Shown here: one piece after another, positions 16,869 through 24,692 of the stretch
How positions within the stretch are numbered: position 1 is the stretch's first letter
How the letters are laid out: every line of letters starts with the position of its first letter
Assembly (NCBI RefSeq): GCF_004341385.1
Contig: NZ_SLXE01000017.1
Coordinates: 1 to 58,630 of the forward strand
DNA: 58,630 nt
Source: Uruburuella suis
GTDB lineage: Bacteria > Pseudomonadota > Gammaproteobacteria > Burkholderiales > Neisseriaceae
Direction of reading: 5' to 3'
The notes under the pieces: model-generated
Told to the model about the DNA's origin: nothing
Seen by the model: only the letters and a program-made list of their open reading frames with translations
Database searches by the model: none
Position numbers and translations under genes: made by a program

Positions 16869-16902
16869 CGCAGGCCGTCTGAAAGCTTTCAGACGGCCTG
16901 CG
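16869..16902. terminator. Perfect 34-bp DUS palindrome after leuB
   Basis: CGCAGGCCGTCTGAAAG followed directly by its reverse complement, with no spacer. It can function on either strand. It lies 37 bases after the leuB stop. Confidence 0.7.
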
Positions 16903-16918
16903 ACATATCTTATAGATG

Positions 16919-17059
16919 CGGCAATTAATTATTGAATATTCACATCCTCTTACCCGCAGCAGAAACCTGTTCCCTCTCCCGTGGGAGAGGGCTAGGGAGA
17001 GGGCAACAAGCCAAAGGCTTGTTTGCCGGCATCTGAAAATATTCAATATTTAATTGCCG
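16919..17059. repeat. 141-bp element with 22-bp inverted ends (family F)
   Basis: The left end CGGCAATTAATTATTGAATATT and the right-end complement CGGCAATTAAATATTGAATATT differ at one base. The interior holds CCCTCTCCC-GTGGGAGAGGG and a CAAGCCAAAGGCTTG stem. It is non-coding and seen once in the window. It has the shape of a miniature inverted-repeat element. Confidence 0.65.
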
Positions 17060-17102
17060 AATCAATAATATATATATGTGGAATGCAAAAAAAATAACAC
17101 AG

Positions 17103-17268
17103 CGGCGCAGGTGCGCACGCCGCACTTTTGCGGCGTAATCATACGGATGAAAGCACGCAGCGGCATGACACACAAAGGCCGTCTGAAAGAGGTTTCAGAC
17201 GGCCTTTGTGTGTCATGCGTACGATTACGCTTTGTTTTGACAAAGCTAATCGTACCTACGCGGCTACA
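17103..17268. repeat. Module E repeat with a long DUS hairpin (17163-17218)
   Basis: This is the counterpart of the 3389-3600 mosaic in inverse order. It contains a hairpin with 26-bp perfect arms (GCATGACACACAAAGGCCGTCTGAAA and complement, four-base loop). Beyond 17268 to the ATPase start at 17615 lie two DUS copies and nothing else that I can support. The upstream promoter of the ATPase was not identified. Confidence 0.55.
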
Positions 17269-17614
17269 CGACTGATATTTCAGACGGCCTCTTCCGAATA
17301 CACCTCTGCCGACAATTCATTGATTTCTTTCCGCGCCCATAGTCGATACCCGATTTTTTCTCTTGCCCGCTTGAGCGCTGAGTCGTTTCAAAAGCAACAA
17401 ACCCTGTGCTATCATGGTGCAGTTTTTCTGCGCCTGCACGCACTCGACTGTGCAGCGCATCACACACCATCAGGCATAACACCACAACCATTACCCTTGC
17501 CTGCTCACCGCCCCAAAGGCTGCGGACAATCACCCGTTTTTATCTTGAGGCCGTCTGAACGCGCCAGCCATGTCTGTGCGCCGCCATGCCGCCGCCCTTC
17601 ATGGAGAAACGCCG

Positions 17615-20329
17615 ATGACATCCCACCCCACACCCCACACCCCCGACCATTTGGCCGCCCATGCCGAGGAAGCCGCCGCCGTGCTGGATGCGCTGCACAC
17701 CCGCGCAGAAGGCTTGAGCGCCGAAGAAGCGGCGCAAAGGCTGGCGCAACACGGTGCCAACCGCCTGCCCCAAGCGCCGCGCAAACACCCGCTGCTGCGC
17801 TTTCTCGCCCACTTTCACAATGTGCTGATTTATGTGTTGTTGGCCGCGGCGGCGGTTACTGCCGCGCTGGGGCATTGGATAGACACCGGCGTGATTCTGG
17901 CCGTGGTGGTGGCCAACGCTTTAATCGGATTTATCCAAGAGGGCAAAGCCGAAGAAGCCATGGCCGCCATCAAAAGCATGCTTGCGCCGCATTCGGCGGT
18001 GCTGCGCGACGGCCGCCGCCAGCGCTTGGATGCCGTCGATTTGGTGCCCGGCGATATTGTGCTGCTGGAAGCGGGCGACCGCGTGCCGGCCGATTTGCGC
18101 CTCATCAACGCGCGCGGGCTTAAATGCGAAGAGGCGGTGCTCACCGGCGAATCGGTGCCGGCAGACAAAAACACCGAGCCCGTAAGCGCCGATGCGCCCT
18201 TGGGCGACCGCACCTCAATGCTCTTCAGCGGCACGTTGGTGGCCGGCGGCACCGGCTTGGGCGTGGTCACCGCCACCGGCAGCCGCACCGAAATCGGCCG
18301 CATCAGCGGCATGCTCGCCGATGTGGAAACGCTCACCACGCCGCTGCTGCGGCAAATGGATATTTTTGCCCGCTGGCTGACGGTGTTTATCCTGATTGTG
18401 GCCGCCGCCGTGCTCACTTACGGTTATTTTGTTGAGCATCTGGATTTTGCCGGCGTGTTTATGTCGGTGGTGGGCTTGTCGGTGGCGGCCATTCCCGAAG
18501 GGCTGCCCGCCGTGCTCACCATCACGCTGGCCATCGGCGTGCGCACAATGGCGCAGCGCAACGCCATTGTGCGGCGGCTGCCGGCCATTGAAACGCTGGG
18601 CGCGGTGTCGGTGATTTGCTCCGACAAAACCGGCACGCTCACCCGCAACGAAATGATGGCCGCCGATGTGGTGATTGCCGATCAGGTTTATCAGATAGCA
18701 GGCGAAGGCTATGCGCCGGCCGGCGGCATTTTGCGCAACGGGCAAACTTTGGCGGCAGGCGCAGATCCGCTGCTCACCGCCTTTGCCCGCGCCGCCTATT
18801 GCTGCAACGATGCCCGTTTGCACGAACAAGAAGGCCAATGGCGCACCGAAGGCGACCCGATGGAAGGCGCGCTTTTGGCGTTGGCAGGCAAAATCAGCGG
18901 CCAAGGCGGGCAGGCTTTTTCCGGCTACACGCGGCTCGATGCCGTGCCTTTTGATGCGGCACACCGCTATATGGCCGTGCTGAGCCGCGATTCAGACGGC
19001 CTGCCGCATATTTATGTGAAAGGCGCACCCGAAGCCTTATTGGCCATGTGTGCACAACAGCGCACGCCTGAGGGCAATGCACCGCTGGACACCGATTACT
19101 GGCTGCAACAAGTGGAAAAGCTGGCCGAAAAAGGCCGGCGTGTGCTGGCTGTGGCCGAGCAGGCCGCCACCATCGGCCAAACCACCCTGAGCAACGCCGA
19201 TATCGCGCAATCGCTTCAATTTATCGGCCTCGTCGGCCTGATTGATCCGCCGCGCTCAGAAGCCGTGGCGGCGGTGCAGCAATGCCATGAAGCCGGCATA
19301 CAGGTGAAAATGATCACCGGCGATCACGCCGCCACCGCGTGCGCCATTGCCCGCGAAATCGGCCTCTCCCACACCGATAACGTGCTCACCGGCAACGATT
19401 TGGATTTTATAGACGATGCCGGGCTGGCCGGCCGCATTCTGGAAACCGATGTGTTTGCCCGCACCTCGCCCGCCCACAAGCTGCGGCTGGTGAAAGCGCT
19501 GCAATCGCACGGCCTCACCGTAGCAATGACGGGCGATGGCGTTAATGATGCGCCTGCGCTCAAGCGCGCCGATGCCGGCATTGCCATGGGCCAAACCGGC
19601 AGCGAAGCGGCCAAAGAAGCCGCCGATCTGGTGCTCGCCGATGACAATTTCGCCTCCATCGTGGCCGCCGTGCGCGAAGGGCGCACCGTGTATGACAATA
19701 TCCAAAAAGTAATCAGCTGGACGCTGCCCACCAACGCCGGCGAAGCGCTCACCATTATTGTGGCGCTGCTTATCGGCACCGCGCTGCCCATCACGCCGGT
19801 GCAGATTTTGTGGATTAACCTGATTACCACCGTCACGCTGGGCATTGCGCTGGCTTTCGAGCCGGCTGAAGCAGGCAATATGCAGCGCGCGCCGCGCCGG
19901 CGCGATGCCCCGCTGCTCTCCAGAATGTTGGTGTGGAATATTGTGTTGGTGGCGCTTTTGATGTTTGCCGCCGTGTTCGGCGTGTTTGCCTATGCCAAGG
20001 GCAGCGGCCATTCGCTGGCGCTGGCACAAACCATGTCCATGAATATGCTGGCGGTGCTGGAAATTTTCTATCTTTTCTATGTGCGCAATATCTACAGCAC
20101 CTCGCTCAATTGGCAGGCCGTGCGCGGCACGCCCGTGGTGTGGCTGTGTGTGGGCATCGTCACGCTCGCACAGCTGGCCATCACTTATCTGCCTTTTTTG
20201 CAGCCGCTGTTCGGCACCGAGTCTATCCCGCTTTCAGACGGCCTCTTGATTATCGCCGTGGGCGTGGTGTTTTTTGCGCTGATTGAGGTGGAAAAGCAAA
20301 TGCGTTTGGCCTGGGTGAAAGCGGTTTAA
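17615..20329 (+). CDS. P-type cation-translocating ATPase (P2/Ca-type)
   Basis: An inner-membrane ion pump of 904 aa. In order: an N-terminal cation-ATPase domain (GLSAEEAAQRLAQHGANRLP), first membrane pair, A-domain with LTGESVPADK (TGES phosphatase motif), membrane helix 4 with AAIPEGLPAVLT, phosphorylation site CSDKTGTLTRNE (Asp of DKTGT), nucleotide domain with KGAPEALL, hinge TGDGVNDAPALKRAD, and six C-terminal helices. PEGLP in helix 4 is the signature of Ca/Na/K-type pumps, not of heavy-metal pumps. No CPC motif is seen, and the transported ion cannot be fixed from this alone. The start at 17615 follows GGAG; the ATG at 17570 lacks a ribosome site. A family C miniature element is inserted immediately after the stop codon. 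Confidence 0.9.
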   Translation: MTSHPTPHTPDHLAAHAEEAAAVLDALHTRAEGLSAEEAAQRLAQHGANRLPQAPRKHPLLRFLAHFHNVLIYVLLAAAAVTAALGHWIDTGVILAVVVANALIGFIQEGKAEEAMAAIKSMLAPHSAVLRDGRRQRLDAVDLVPGDIVLLEAGDRVPADLRLINARGLKCEEAVLTGESVPADKNTEPVSADAPLGDRTSMLFSGTLVAGGTGLGVVTATGSRTEIGRISGMLADVETLTTPLLRQMDIFARWLTVFILIVAAAVLTYGYFVEHLDFAGVFMSVVGLSVAAIPEGLPAVLTITLAIGVRTMAQRNAIVRRLPAIETLGAVSVICSDKTGTLTRNEMMAADVVIADQVYQIAGEGYAPAGGILRNGQTLAAGADPLLTAFARAAYCCNDARLHEQEGQWRTEGDPMEGALLALAGKISGQGGQAFSGYTRLDAVPFDAAHRYMAVLSRDSDGLPHIYVKGAPEALLAMCAQQRTPEGNAPLDTDYWLQQVEKLAEKGRRVLAVAEQAATIGQTTLSNADIAQSLQFIGLVGLIDPPRSEAVAAVQQCHEAGIQVKMITGDHAATACAIAREIGLSHTDNVLTGNDLDFIDDAGLAGRILETDVFARTSPAHKLRLVKALQSHGLTVAMTGDGVNDAPALKRADAGIAMGQTGSEAAKEAADLVLADDNFASIVAAVREGRTVYDNIQKVISWTLPTNAGEALTIIVALLIGTALPITPVQILWINLITTVTLGIALAFEPAEAGNMQRAPRRRDAPLLSRMLVWNIVLVALLMFAAVFGVFAYAKGSGHSLALAQTMSMNMLAVLEIFYLFYVRNIYSTSLNWQAVRGTPVVWLCVGIVTLAQLAITYLPFLQPLFGTESIPLSDGLLIIAVGVVFFALIEVEKQMRLAWVKAV

Positions 20330-20430
20330 TACCCATTCGAAAAAATAACCTAACTGCGTTGTCTCGCCTTGCCGTACTAGATGTACTGTCTTCGGCTCGC
20401 CGCCTTGTTATCTTATTTTTCGAATGGGTA
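20330..20430. repeat. ~102-bp miniature element, family C, copy 3, inserted at a stop codon
   Basis: The ends are TACCCATTCGAAAAA and its complement. The flanking three bases are TAA on both sides (20327-20329 and 20431-20433), and the left TAA is the ATPase stop codon. The interior GTACT-GATGTACTGTCTTCGG matches the copies at 26266 and 26612. It is non-coding. Confidence 0.85.
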
Positions 20431-20450
20431 TAACATGGTCGGATTTACAA

Positions 20451-20506
20451 AAGGCCGTCTGAACAGGTTTAAAATCCTAACCGAAATTAACGTTTCAGAC
20501 GGCCTT
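20451..20506. terminator. Inverted DUS pair downstream of the ATPase
   Basis: AAGGCCGTCTGAA (20451-20463) and its complement (20494-20506) with a 30-base loop. It is the likely original terminator, now pushed about 100 bases away by the family C insertion. Confidence 0.5.
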
Positions 20507-21089
20507 CACCGCCGGCTCAAGCTCTGCTTTATCTGCACACAGGCAAACAAACGGCAGCACTTGATTGTTGTAAAACTACAAATCAAGCCGCTCTTTCATT
20601 TTACTTGCGGTTTCAAACTTTGATATGCATCAAACTTATCAAACAATATCAGCAAAATAAAATAAAGTATGCCCAACCTGTATCGCTTTGTAATTTTACT
20701 AGATTAATCATATGCCTATACAATAAAAGAGGCTTGCTCACCAAATCCAATTAATATCTTCATAACTTTTCACCTCCAACAGGCTTTTAGTTTTACTTTA
20801 AAAACAATTATTTATAAAAATCTATTGCTCTGTTTTAAATAAAAAGAATCAATTCCATCTCGGTTTTTCCTTTGTTTATTCCATGTAGTTTGAAAAGCAA
20901 TTCTGTTAAAATTTAAGTCTATAAAAATATTACACTTTGATTTGCATAGCCATTTACATCGTTTTATTGATTTCCGCAGCAAGCGGCAGCTTTGATGGCA
21001 AATGGAAAACACAAGCAAACACAACCACCCGCCAACCTGCGCCAGCCGCATCGAAAATGTGCCGGCGCATTGATAGTTAGGACAAGCAT
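20507..21089. other. AT-rich intergenic region with FNR box
   Basis: No credible gene; a 79-codon minus-strand frame at 20812-21051 has no ribosome site or recognisable sequence. The region is much lower in GC than its surroundings and holds the FNR-type site listed separately. If transcription starts near 20678, the leader before the iron-sulfur gene would be about 410 bases, unusually long, so other promoters closer to 21090 are possible. Confidence 0.5.
20630..20643 (+). promoter_or_regulatory. Perfect FNR box upstream of the reductase operon
   Basis: TTGAT-ATGC-ATCAA matches the FNR consensus at all ten fixed positions, and one further base pairs on each side. AATAAA (20666-20671), a 4/6 match to the -10 hexamer, lies at the distance expected for a class II FNR promoter. 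The site is 446 bases before the first gene of the operon, so the assignment to that operon is inference. Confidence 0.55.
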
Positions 21090-21737
21090 ATGAGCGATGA
21101 ATTATACCGTCTGGTTATCGACGGCAACGAAGTCGAAGCCTCGCCGGACGCCTCCATTATTCAGGCCTACGCCCGCGCCGGCGCAGCCATCACCGCCAAC
21201 GTAGGCTGCATGGGTCAAGGCGTGTGCGGCTCCTGCCGCTGCCTGATCCGCCGCGAAGGCGAGCGCGAAGTCACCACCGCGCTGGCTTGCGAAACCCGGG
21301 TAGAGCCGGGCATGCAGGTGAGCTTTATCGATTATTTTATGCCCGAACACGTGCATTATTACAATGTAGACGAAGTGGGCGACGGCTGGAACTGGCTCGA
21401 CGACACCGCACGCATTTTCCCTGAATCCTCCCATTGCCGCCATTGCAGCGGCTGCGACCGCTCCTGCCCCAAAGGCCTGCAAGTGCAAGAGGGCGTAGCG
21501 CAAGTGGTGGCCGGCGATTTTGTGGCCGCAGCCGCCACTTTCGATCAATGCGTGATGTGCAATTTGTGCACGCTCGCCTGCCCTGAAAACATCCGCCCCA
21601 ACCATTTGGGCTTGTTTGCCCGCCGCATGAAAGCCGCGCGCACGCTGCGCCCGATCGACTTGATGCGCCGCCTGCAACAAATCGACAACGGCAGCATGCG
21701 TGTGGAAATTGATGCCGCCACAAAGGAGGCCCACTGA
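21090..21737 (+). CDS. Iron-sulfur subunit, SdhB/FrdB-like
   Basis: A 215-aa electron-transfer subunit. The N-terminal ferredoxin-like domain has Cys40, 46, 49 and 67 for a 2Fe-2S cluster (CMGQGVCGSC...ALAC). The C-terminal domain has two ferredoxin motifs, CRHCSGCDRSCP (116, 119, 122, 126) and CVMCNLCTLACP (154, 157, 160, 164), for two 4Fe-4S clusters. In FrdB the third centre is usually 3Fe-4S; here both motifs have four cysteines. It lacks any membrane segment. The start follows TTAGGACAAGCAT. Its stop overlaps the flavoprotein start (TGATG). It presumably relays electrons between the NuoF-like subunit and the flavoprotein encoded next. Confidence 0.85.
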   Translation: MSDELYRLVIDGNEVEASPDASIIQAYARAGAAITANVGCMGQGVCGSCRCLIRREGEREVTTALACETRVEPGMQVSFIDYFMPEHVHYYNVDEVGDGWNWLDDTARIFPESSHCRHCSGCDRSCPKGLQVQEGVAQVVAGDFVAAAATFDQCVMCNLCTLACPENIRPNHLGLFARRMKAARTLRPIDLMRRLQQIDNGSMRVEIDAATKEAH

Positions 21738-23374
21738 TGAGCACCCCCAATAAAGGCGTGGATTACGCCCAAGCCCTGCAATCGCTGCGCAGCTCTGCGC
21801 TGCCCATGCGCACCGATTTGCCCGAAAAAGAAGCGCTCTTGAGCCAATACCATCCGGATTACGGCCAAGGCGCCCGCACCACCCTGCCCGTGGGTGCCAA
21901 TGCCGGCGAATTCTGCCATCCTGATTTGGCCGAGTTGTTGCTGAGCCGCCCCCTGATTGATGATTTCGACTTGGCCGGTGCCGTGCCGATGTATACCGAT
22001 GTGTTGGTGATTGGCGGCGGCGGTGCCGGTGCCGCAGCGGCGCTCACCGCCACCCAAGCCGGCGCAGGCGTGATTATGGCCAACAAGCTGCGCATCGGCG
22101 ACAGCAACACCGTGATGGCCGAGGGCGGCATTCAAGCCGCTGTGGGCGAAGAAGACAGCCTGCAACAGCATTTTGAAGACACCCTCAAAGGCGGCCACAA
22201 CGCAGCCGAGCAAGATTTGGTGGCGCAAATGGTCACCGACGGCCCCGCCGCCATCCGCTGGCTGATCGGCTTGGGCATGACATTTGATTTAGCCGCCGGC
22301 TCCGACAACAACGGACGCCTGCAACGCAAACGCGCCGGCGGCACCAGCATCCCGCGCGTGTTGTGCTATCGCGATTTCACCGGCCTGGAAATGATGCGCG
22401 TGCTGCGCGAAGCCGTCGAGCTCGAGCGCGGCATCACCCAGCTCAACCGCTGCCCCGCCATCGAATTGCTCTCCGATGAGCACGGCCGCTGCGTGGGCGC
22501 GGTGCTCTATGATTTGGAGCGGCGCAAATTGCTGATCGTGCACGCCAAATCGGTGGTACTGGCCAGTGGCGGCAGCGGCCGTCTGCATCTGCAAGGCTTT
22601 GCCACTTCCAACCACTATGGTGCCACCGCCGATGGTTTGGTGATGGCTTACCGCATGGGCGCCAAGCTGCGCGATGTGGATTCTTTCCAATACCACCCCA
22701 CCGGCGTGGCGCATCCGCCGCATCTGGCCGGCGCGCTGATTTCCGAAGCCGTGCGCTCTGCCGGCACCCATTTGGTCAACGGCTTGGGCGAGCGCTTTGT
22801 GGATGAATTGCTGCCGCGCGATGTGGTGGCAGCCGCTATTTTGCGCGAATGCCAAGAAGGCCGCGGCGTGTTGCGCGATGGCACCGTGGGCGTGTTTCTC
22901 GACACCCCGCGCCTGATTGCCAAAGACCCGGATGTGTTGCAACGCTTGGTGTCGCTGGCGCATGTGGCGCACAAATGCGGTGTTAACCCTGCCGAAGAGC
23001 CGCTGCTGATCCACCCCACCCTGCACTATCAAAACGGCGGCATGCTTATCGACGGCAACGGCCAAACCAATATCGCCGGCCTTTACGGCGCAGGCGAAGT
23101 CACCGGCGGCATTCACGGCCGCAACCGCCTGATGGGCAACGCCCTGCTCGACATCATCAGCTTCGGCCGCCGCGCCGGCGCAGCCGCCGCCCAATCCGGC
23201 CTGCCGTTGAAAAGAGCGCGCGGCGGCATCGCCCACATCTACAAGCTCCAGCGCGAGCTGACTCGTGCCGGCATCAAGAGCGATATTAAGGCGCCGATAC
23301 TCTATCCCGATTATGGAACCTTCGATCTGCGCGAACACGCCGGCATTCAGGAGAACACTCATGCAAAAGCTTAA
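21737..23374 (+). CDS. Fumarate reductase/succinate dehydrogenase-like flavoprotein, non-covalent FAD predicted
   Basis: A 545-aa catalytic flavoprotein. The FAD-binding motif GGGGAG is at 93-98. The dicarboxylate site of SdhA/FrdA is conserved: His320 in YHPTG, Glu337, Arg361 in PRDVV, His430 in LHYQNGG and Arg464 in HGRNRLMGNALLD. In SdhA/FrdA the histidine that carries covalent FAD lies in SHT; the equivalent here is Ser123-Asn124-Thr125, so covalent attachment is not possible at that position. A long N-terminal extension of about 85 residues precedes the Rossmann fold. It starts one base inside the previous gene, after a strong AAAGGAGG, and its last 14 bases overlap the NuoF-like gene. 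The substrate is most likely fumarate, though another enoate acceptor is possible. Confidence 0.85.
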   Translation: MSTPNKGVDYAQALQSLRSSALPMRTDLPEKEALLSQYHPDYGQGARTTLPVGANAGEFCHPDLAELLLSRPLIDDFDLAGAVPMYTDVLVIGGGGAGAAAALTATQAGAGVIMANKLRIGDSNTVMAEGGIQAAVGEEDSLQQHFEDTLKGGHNAAEQDLVAQMVTDGPAAIRWLIGLGMTFDLAAGSDNNGRLQRKRAGGTSIPRVLCYRDFTGLEMMRVLREAVELERGITQLNRCPAIELLSDEHGRCVGAVLYDLERRKLLIVHAKSVVLASGGSGRLHLQGFATSNHYGATADGLVMAYRMGAKLRDVDSFQYHPTGVAHPPHLAGALISEAVRSAGTHLVNGLGERFVDELLPRDVVAAAILRECQEGRGVLRDGTVGVFLDTPRLIAKDPDVLQRLVSLAHVAHKCGVNPAEEPLLIHPTLHYQNGGMLIDGNGQTNIAGLYGAGEVTGGIHGRNRLMGNALLDIISFGRRAGAAAAQSGLPLKRARGGIAHIYKLQRELTRAGIKSDIKAPILYPDYGTFDLREHAGIQENTHAKA

Positions 23375-24617
23375 CCAATTATTGCTGCATCCCAGCCGCC
23401 AAGTGGGCGCAGATTTGATTGCCTGGCTGGGCGCCGGCGGCGGCGAAGGCCTGCTGGTTGCTATGGAAAATCCGCAAAGCATTGTGCCCACTTTGCAAGA
23501 AGCCCGTTTGGGCGGCATGGGCGGCGCCGGCTTTCCCACTTGGCGCAAATGGGAAGCGGCGGTGAATGCTCAAAGCAAAAACGGCGACCGCTATGTGGTG
23601 TGCAACGCCAATGAAGACGAGCCGGGCACGTTTAAAGACCGCTATCTGCTCGAGCACACCCCGCACCAAGTGATCGAAGGCGCGCTGATTGCCGCCGTGG
23701 CCACCCGCGCCAACCATGTGATTTTATACATCAACCCGCACCAAACCGAATCGATTGCCGCCGTGAGCGAAGCCATCGCCCAATGGCATGCGCACGAATT
23801 ATTCGAGCAGCTCGAAACACATCTGGGCAGGCCTTTGCACCTGAAACTGGTGCCCACTTCAGGGCGCTATATCGGCGGCGAAGAAACGGCGGTGGTGTCG
23901 TGGCTCAACGGCGGTTTCCCGTTTCCGCACCGCAAGCCGCCCTATCCGGCCGAAAGCGGCGTGGCCGATGAGCCGACTCTGATCAACAACACCGAAACCT
24001 TTGCCAATGTGCCGCATATTCTACGCAACGGCGCTCAATGGTATCAAGATTTGGGCATAGGCGAAGCGGTGGGCACCAAGCTTTATTCGCTCTCGGGCGA
24101 TGTGTTAAACCCCGGCCTCTATGAGCTGCCGATGGGCACTTCGCTGCAATCGCTGATTTTCGATTATGGCGGCGGCCTGCTTGAAGGCCGCGCCTTTAAA
24201 GCAGTGTTTACCGGCGGCCCTTCCAACACCTTGCTTACCGCAGCCGATTTGGATGTGGCGCTGGATTTCAATTCTGTGCGCGAGCGCCATTCCAGCCTCG
24301 GCACCGGTGCCATGATTGTGATTTCGGAAGGCACCAGCGTGGTGCGCAAAGTGTCGGAATATGTGGAATTTTTTGCCGCCAATTCCTGCGGCCAATGTCC
24401 GCCCTGCAAAAGCGGCACTTTCCAACTGGCGCGTCTGATTGATCGGGTAGACACCGGCATTGCCACCGGCGATGATTTGCGTGCGCTGGAAAACCTCTGC
24501 CAAATCCTGCCCGGCAGCGGCCGCTGCGGCTTAATCGACGGCGCGGTAACGGTGCTGAAAAGCTCTTTGCGCACTTTCCCCGAAGAATACGGCCTGCCGC
24601 CGCAAACCGGAGTCTGA
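23361..24617 (+). CDS. NuoF-like NADH-oxidising flavoprotein
   Basis: A 418-aa protein of the NuoF/HoxF/formate dehydrogenase beta family. The FMN/NADH region shows LGGMGGAGFPTWRKW, a variant of the usual GRGGAGFPTG-KW, followed by CNANEDEPGTFKDR and YIGGEETAV. The SLBB-type segment is near 230-320. The C-terminal 4Fe-4S site is CGQCPPC (Cys343, 346, 349) plus Cys389. Partners of complex I (NuoE, NuoG, membrane subunits) are absent. In this operon it would feed electrons from NADH to the iron-sulfur and FAD subunits. The frame is open upstream to 23265, but ATG 23361 follows AGGAG and begins the family alignment. Confidence 0.87.
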   Translation: MQKLNQLLLHPSRQVGADLIAWLGAGGGEGLLVAMENPQSIVPTLQEARLGGMGGAGFPTWRKWEAAVNAQSKNGDRYVVCNANEDEPGTFKDRYLLEHTPHQVIEGALIAAVATRANHVILYINPHQTESIAAVSEAIAQWHAHELFEQLETHLGRPLHLKLVPTSGRYIGGEETAVVSWLNGGFPFPHRKPPYPAESGVADEPTLINNTETFANVPHILRNGAQWYQDLGIGEAVGTKLYSLSGDVLNPGLYELPMGTSLQSLIFDYGGGLLEGRAFKAVFTGGPSNTLLTAADLDVALDFNSVRERHSSLGTGAMIVISEGTSVVRKVSEYVEFFAANSCGQCPPCKSGTFQLARLIDRVDTGIATGDDLRALENLCQILPGSGRCGLIDGAVTVLKSSLRTFPEEYGLPPQTGV

Positions 24618-24692
24618 ACGGCACACACGCCTGCTGCCCTCGGCAGCAGGTTTAACTGATTCATTTGATTATTCTTACCCCGGAGAAATTTT

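Noticed and set aside
20812..21051. 79-aa minus-strand frame in the AT-rich gap
   Set aside because: No ribosome site and no family; likely chance in low-GC sequence.
22289..23548. 419-aa minus-strand frame under the flavoprotein gene
   Set aside because: Antisense of the FAD protein with no recognisable motif; the plus-strand frame has all catalytic residues.
24629..24648. Hairpin between the NuoF-like and transporter genes as a terminator
   Set aside because: CTGCTGCC-CTC-GGCAGCAG is followed by TTTAACTG, without a real T run; it may only attenuate.
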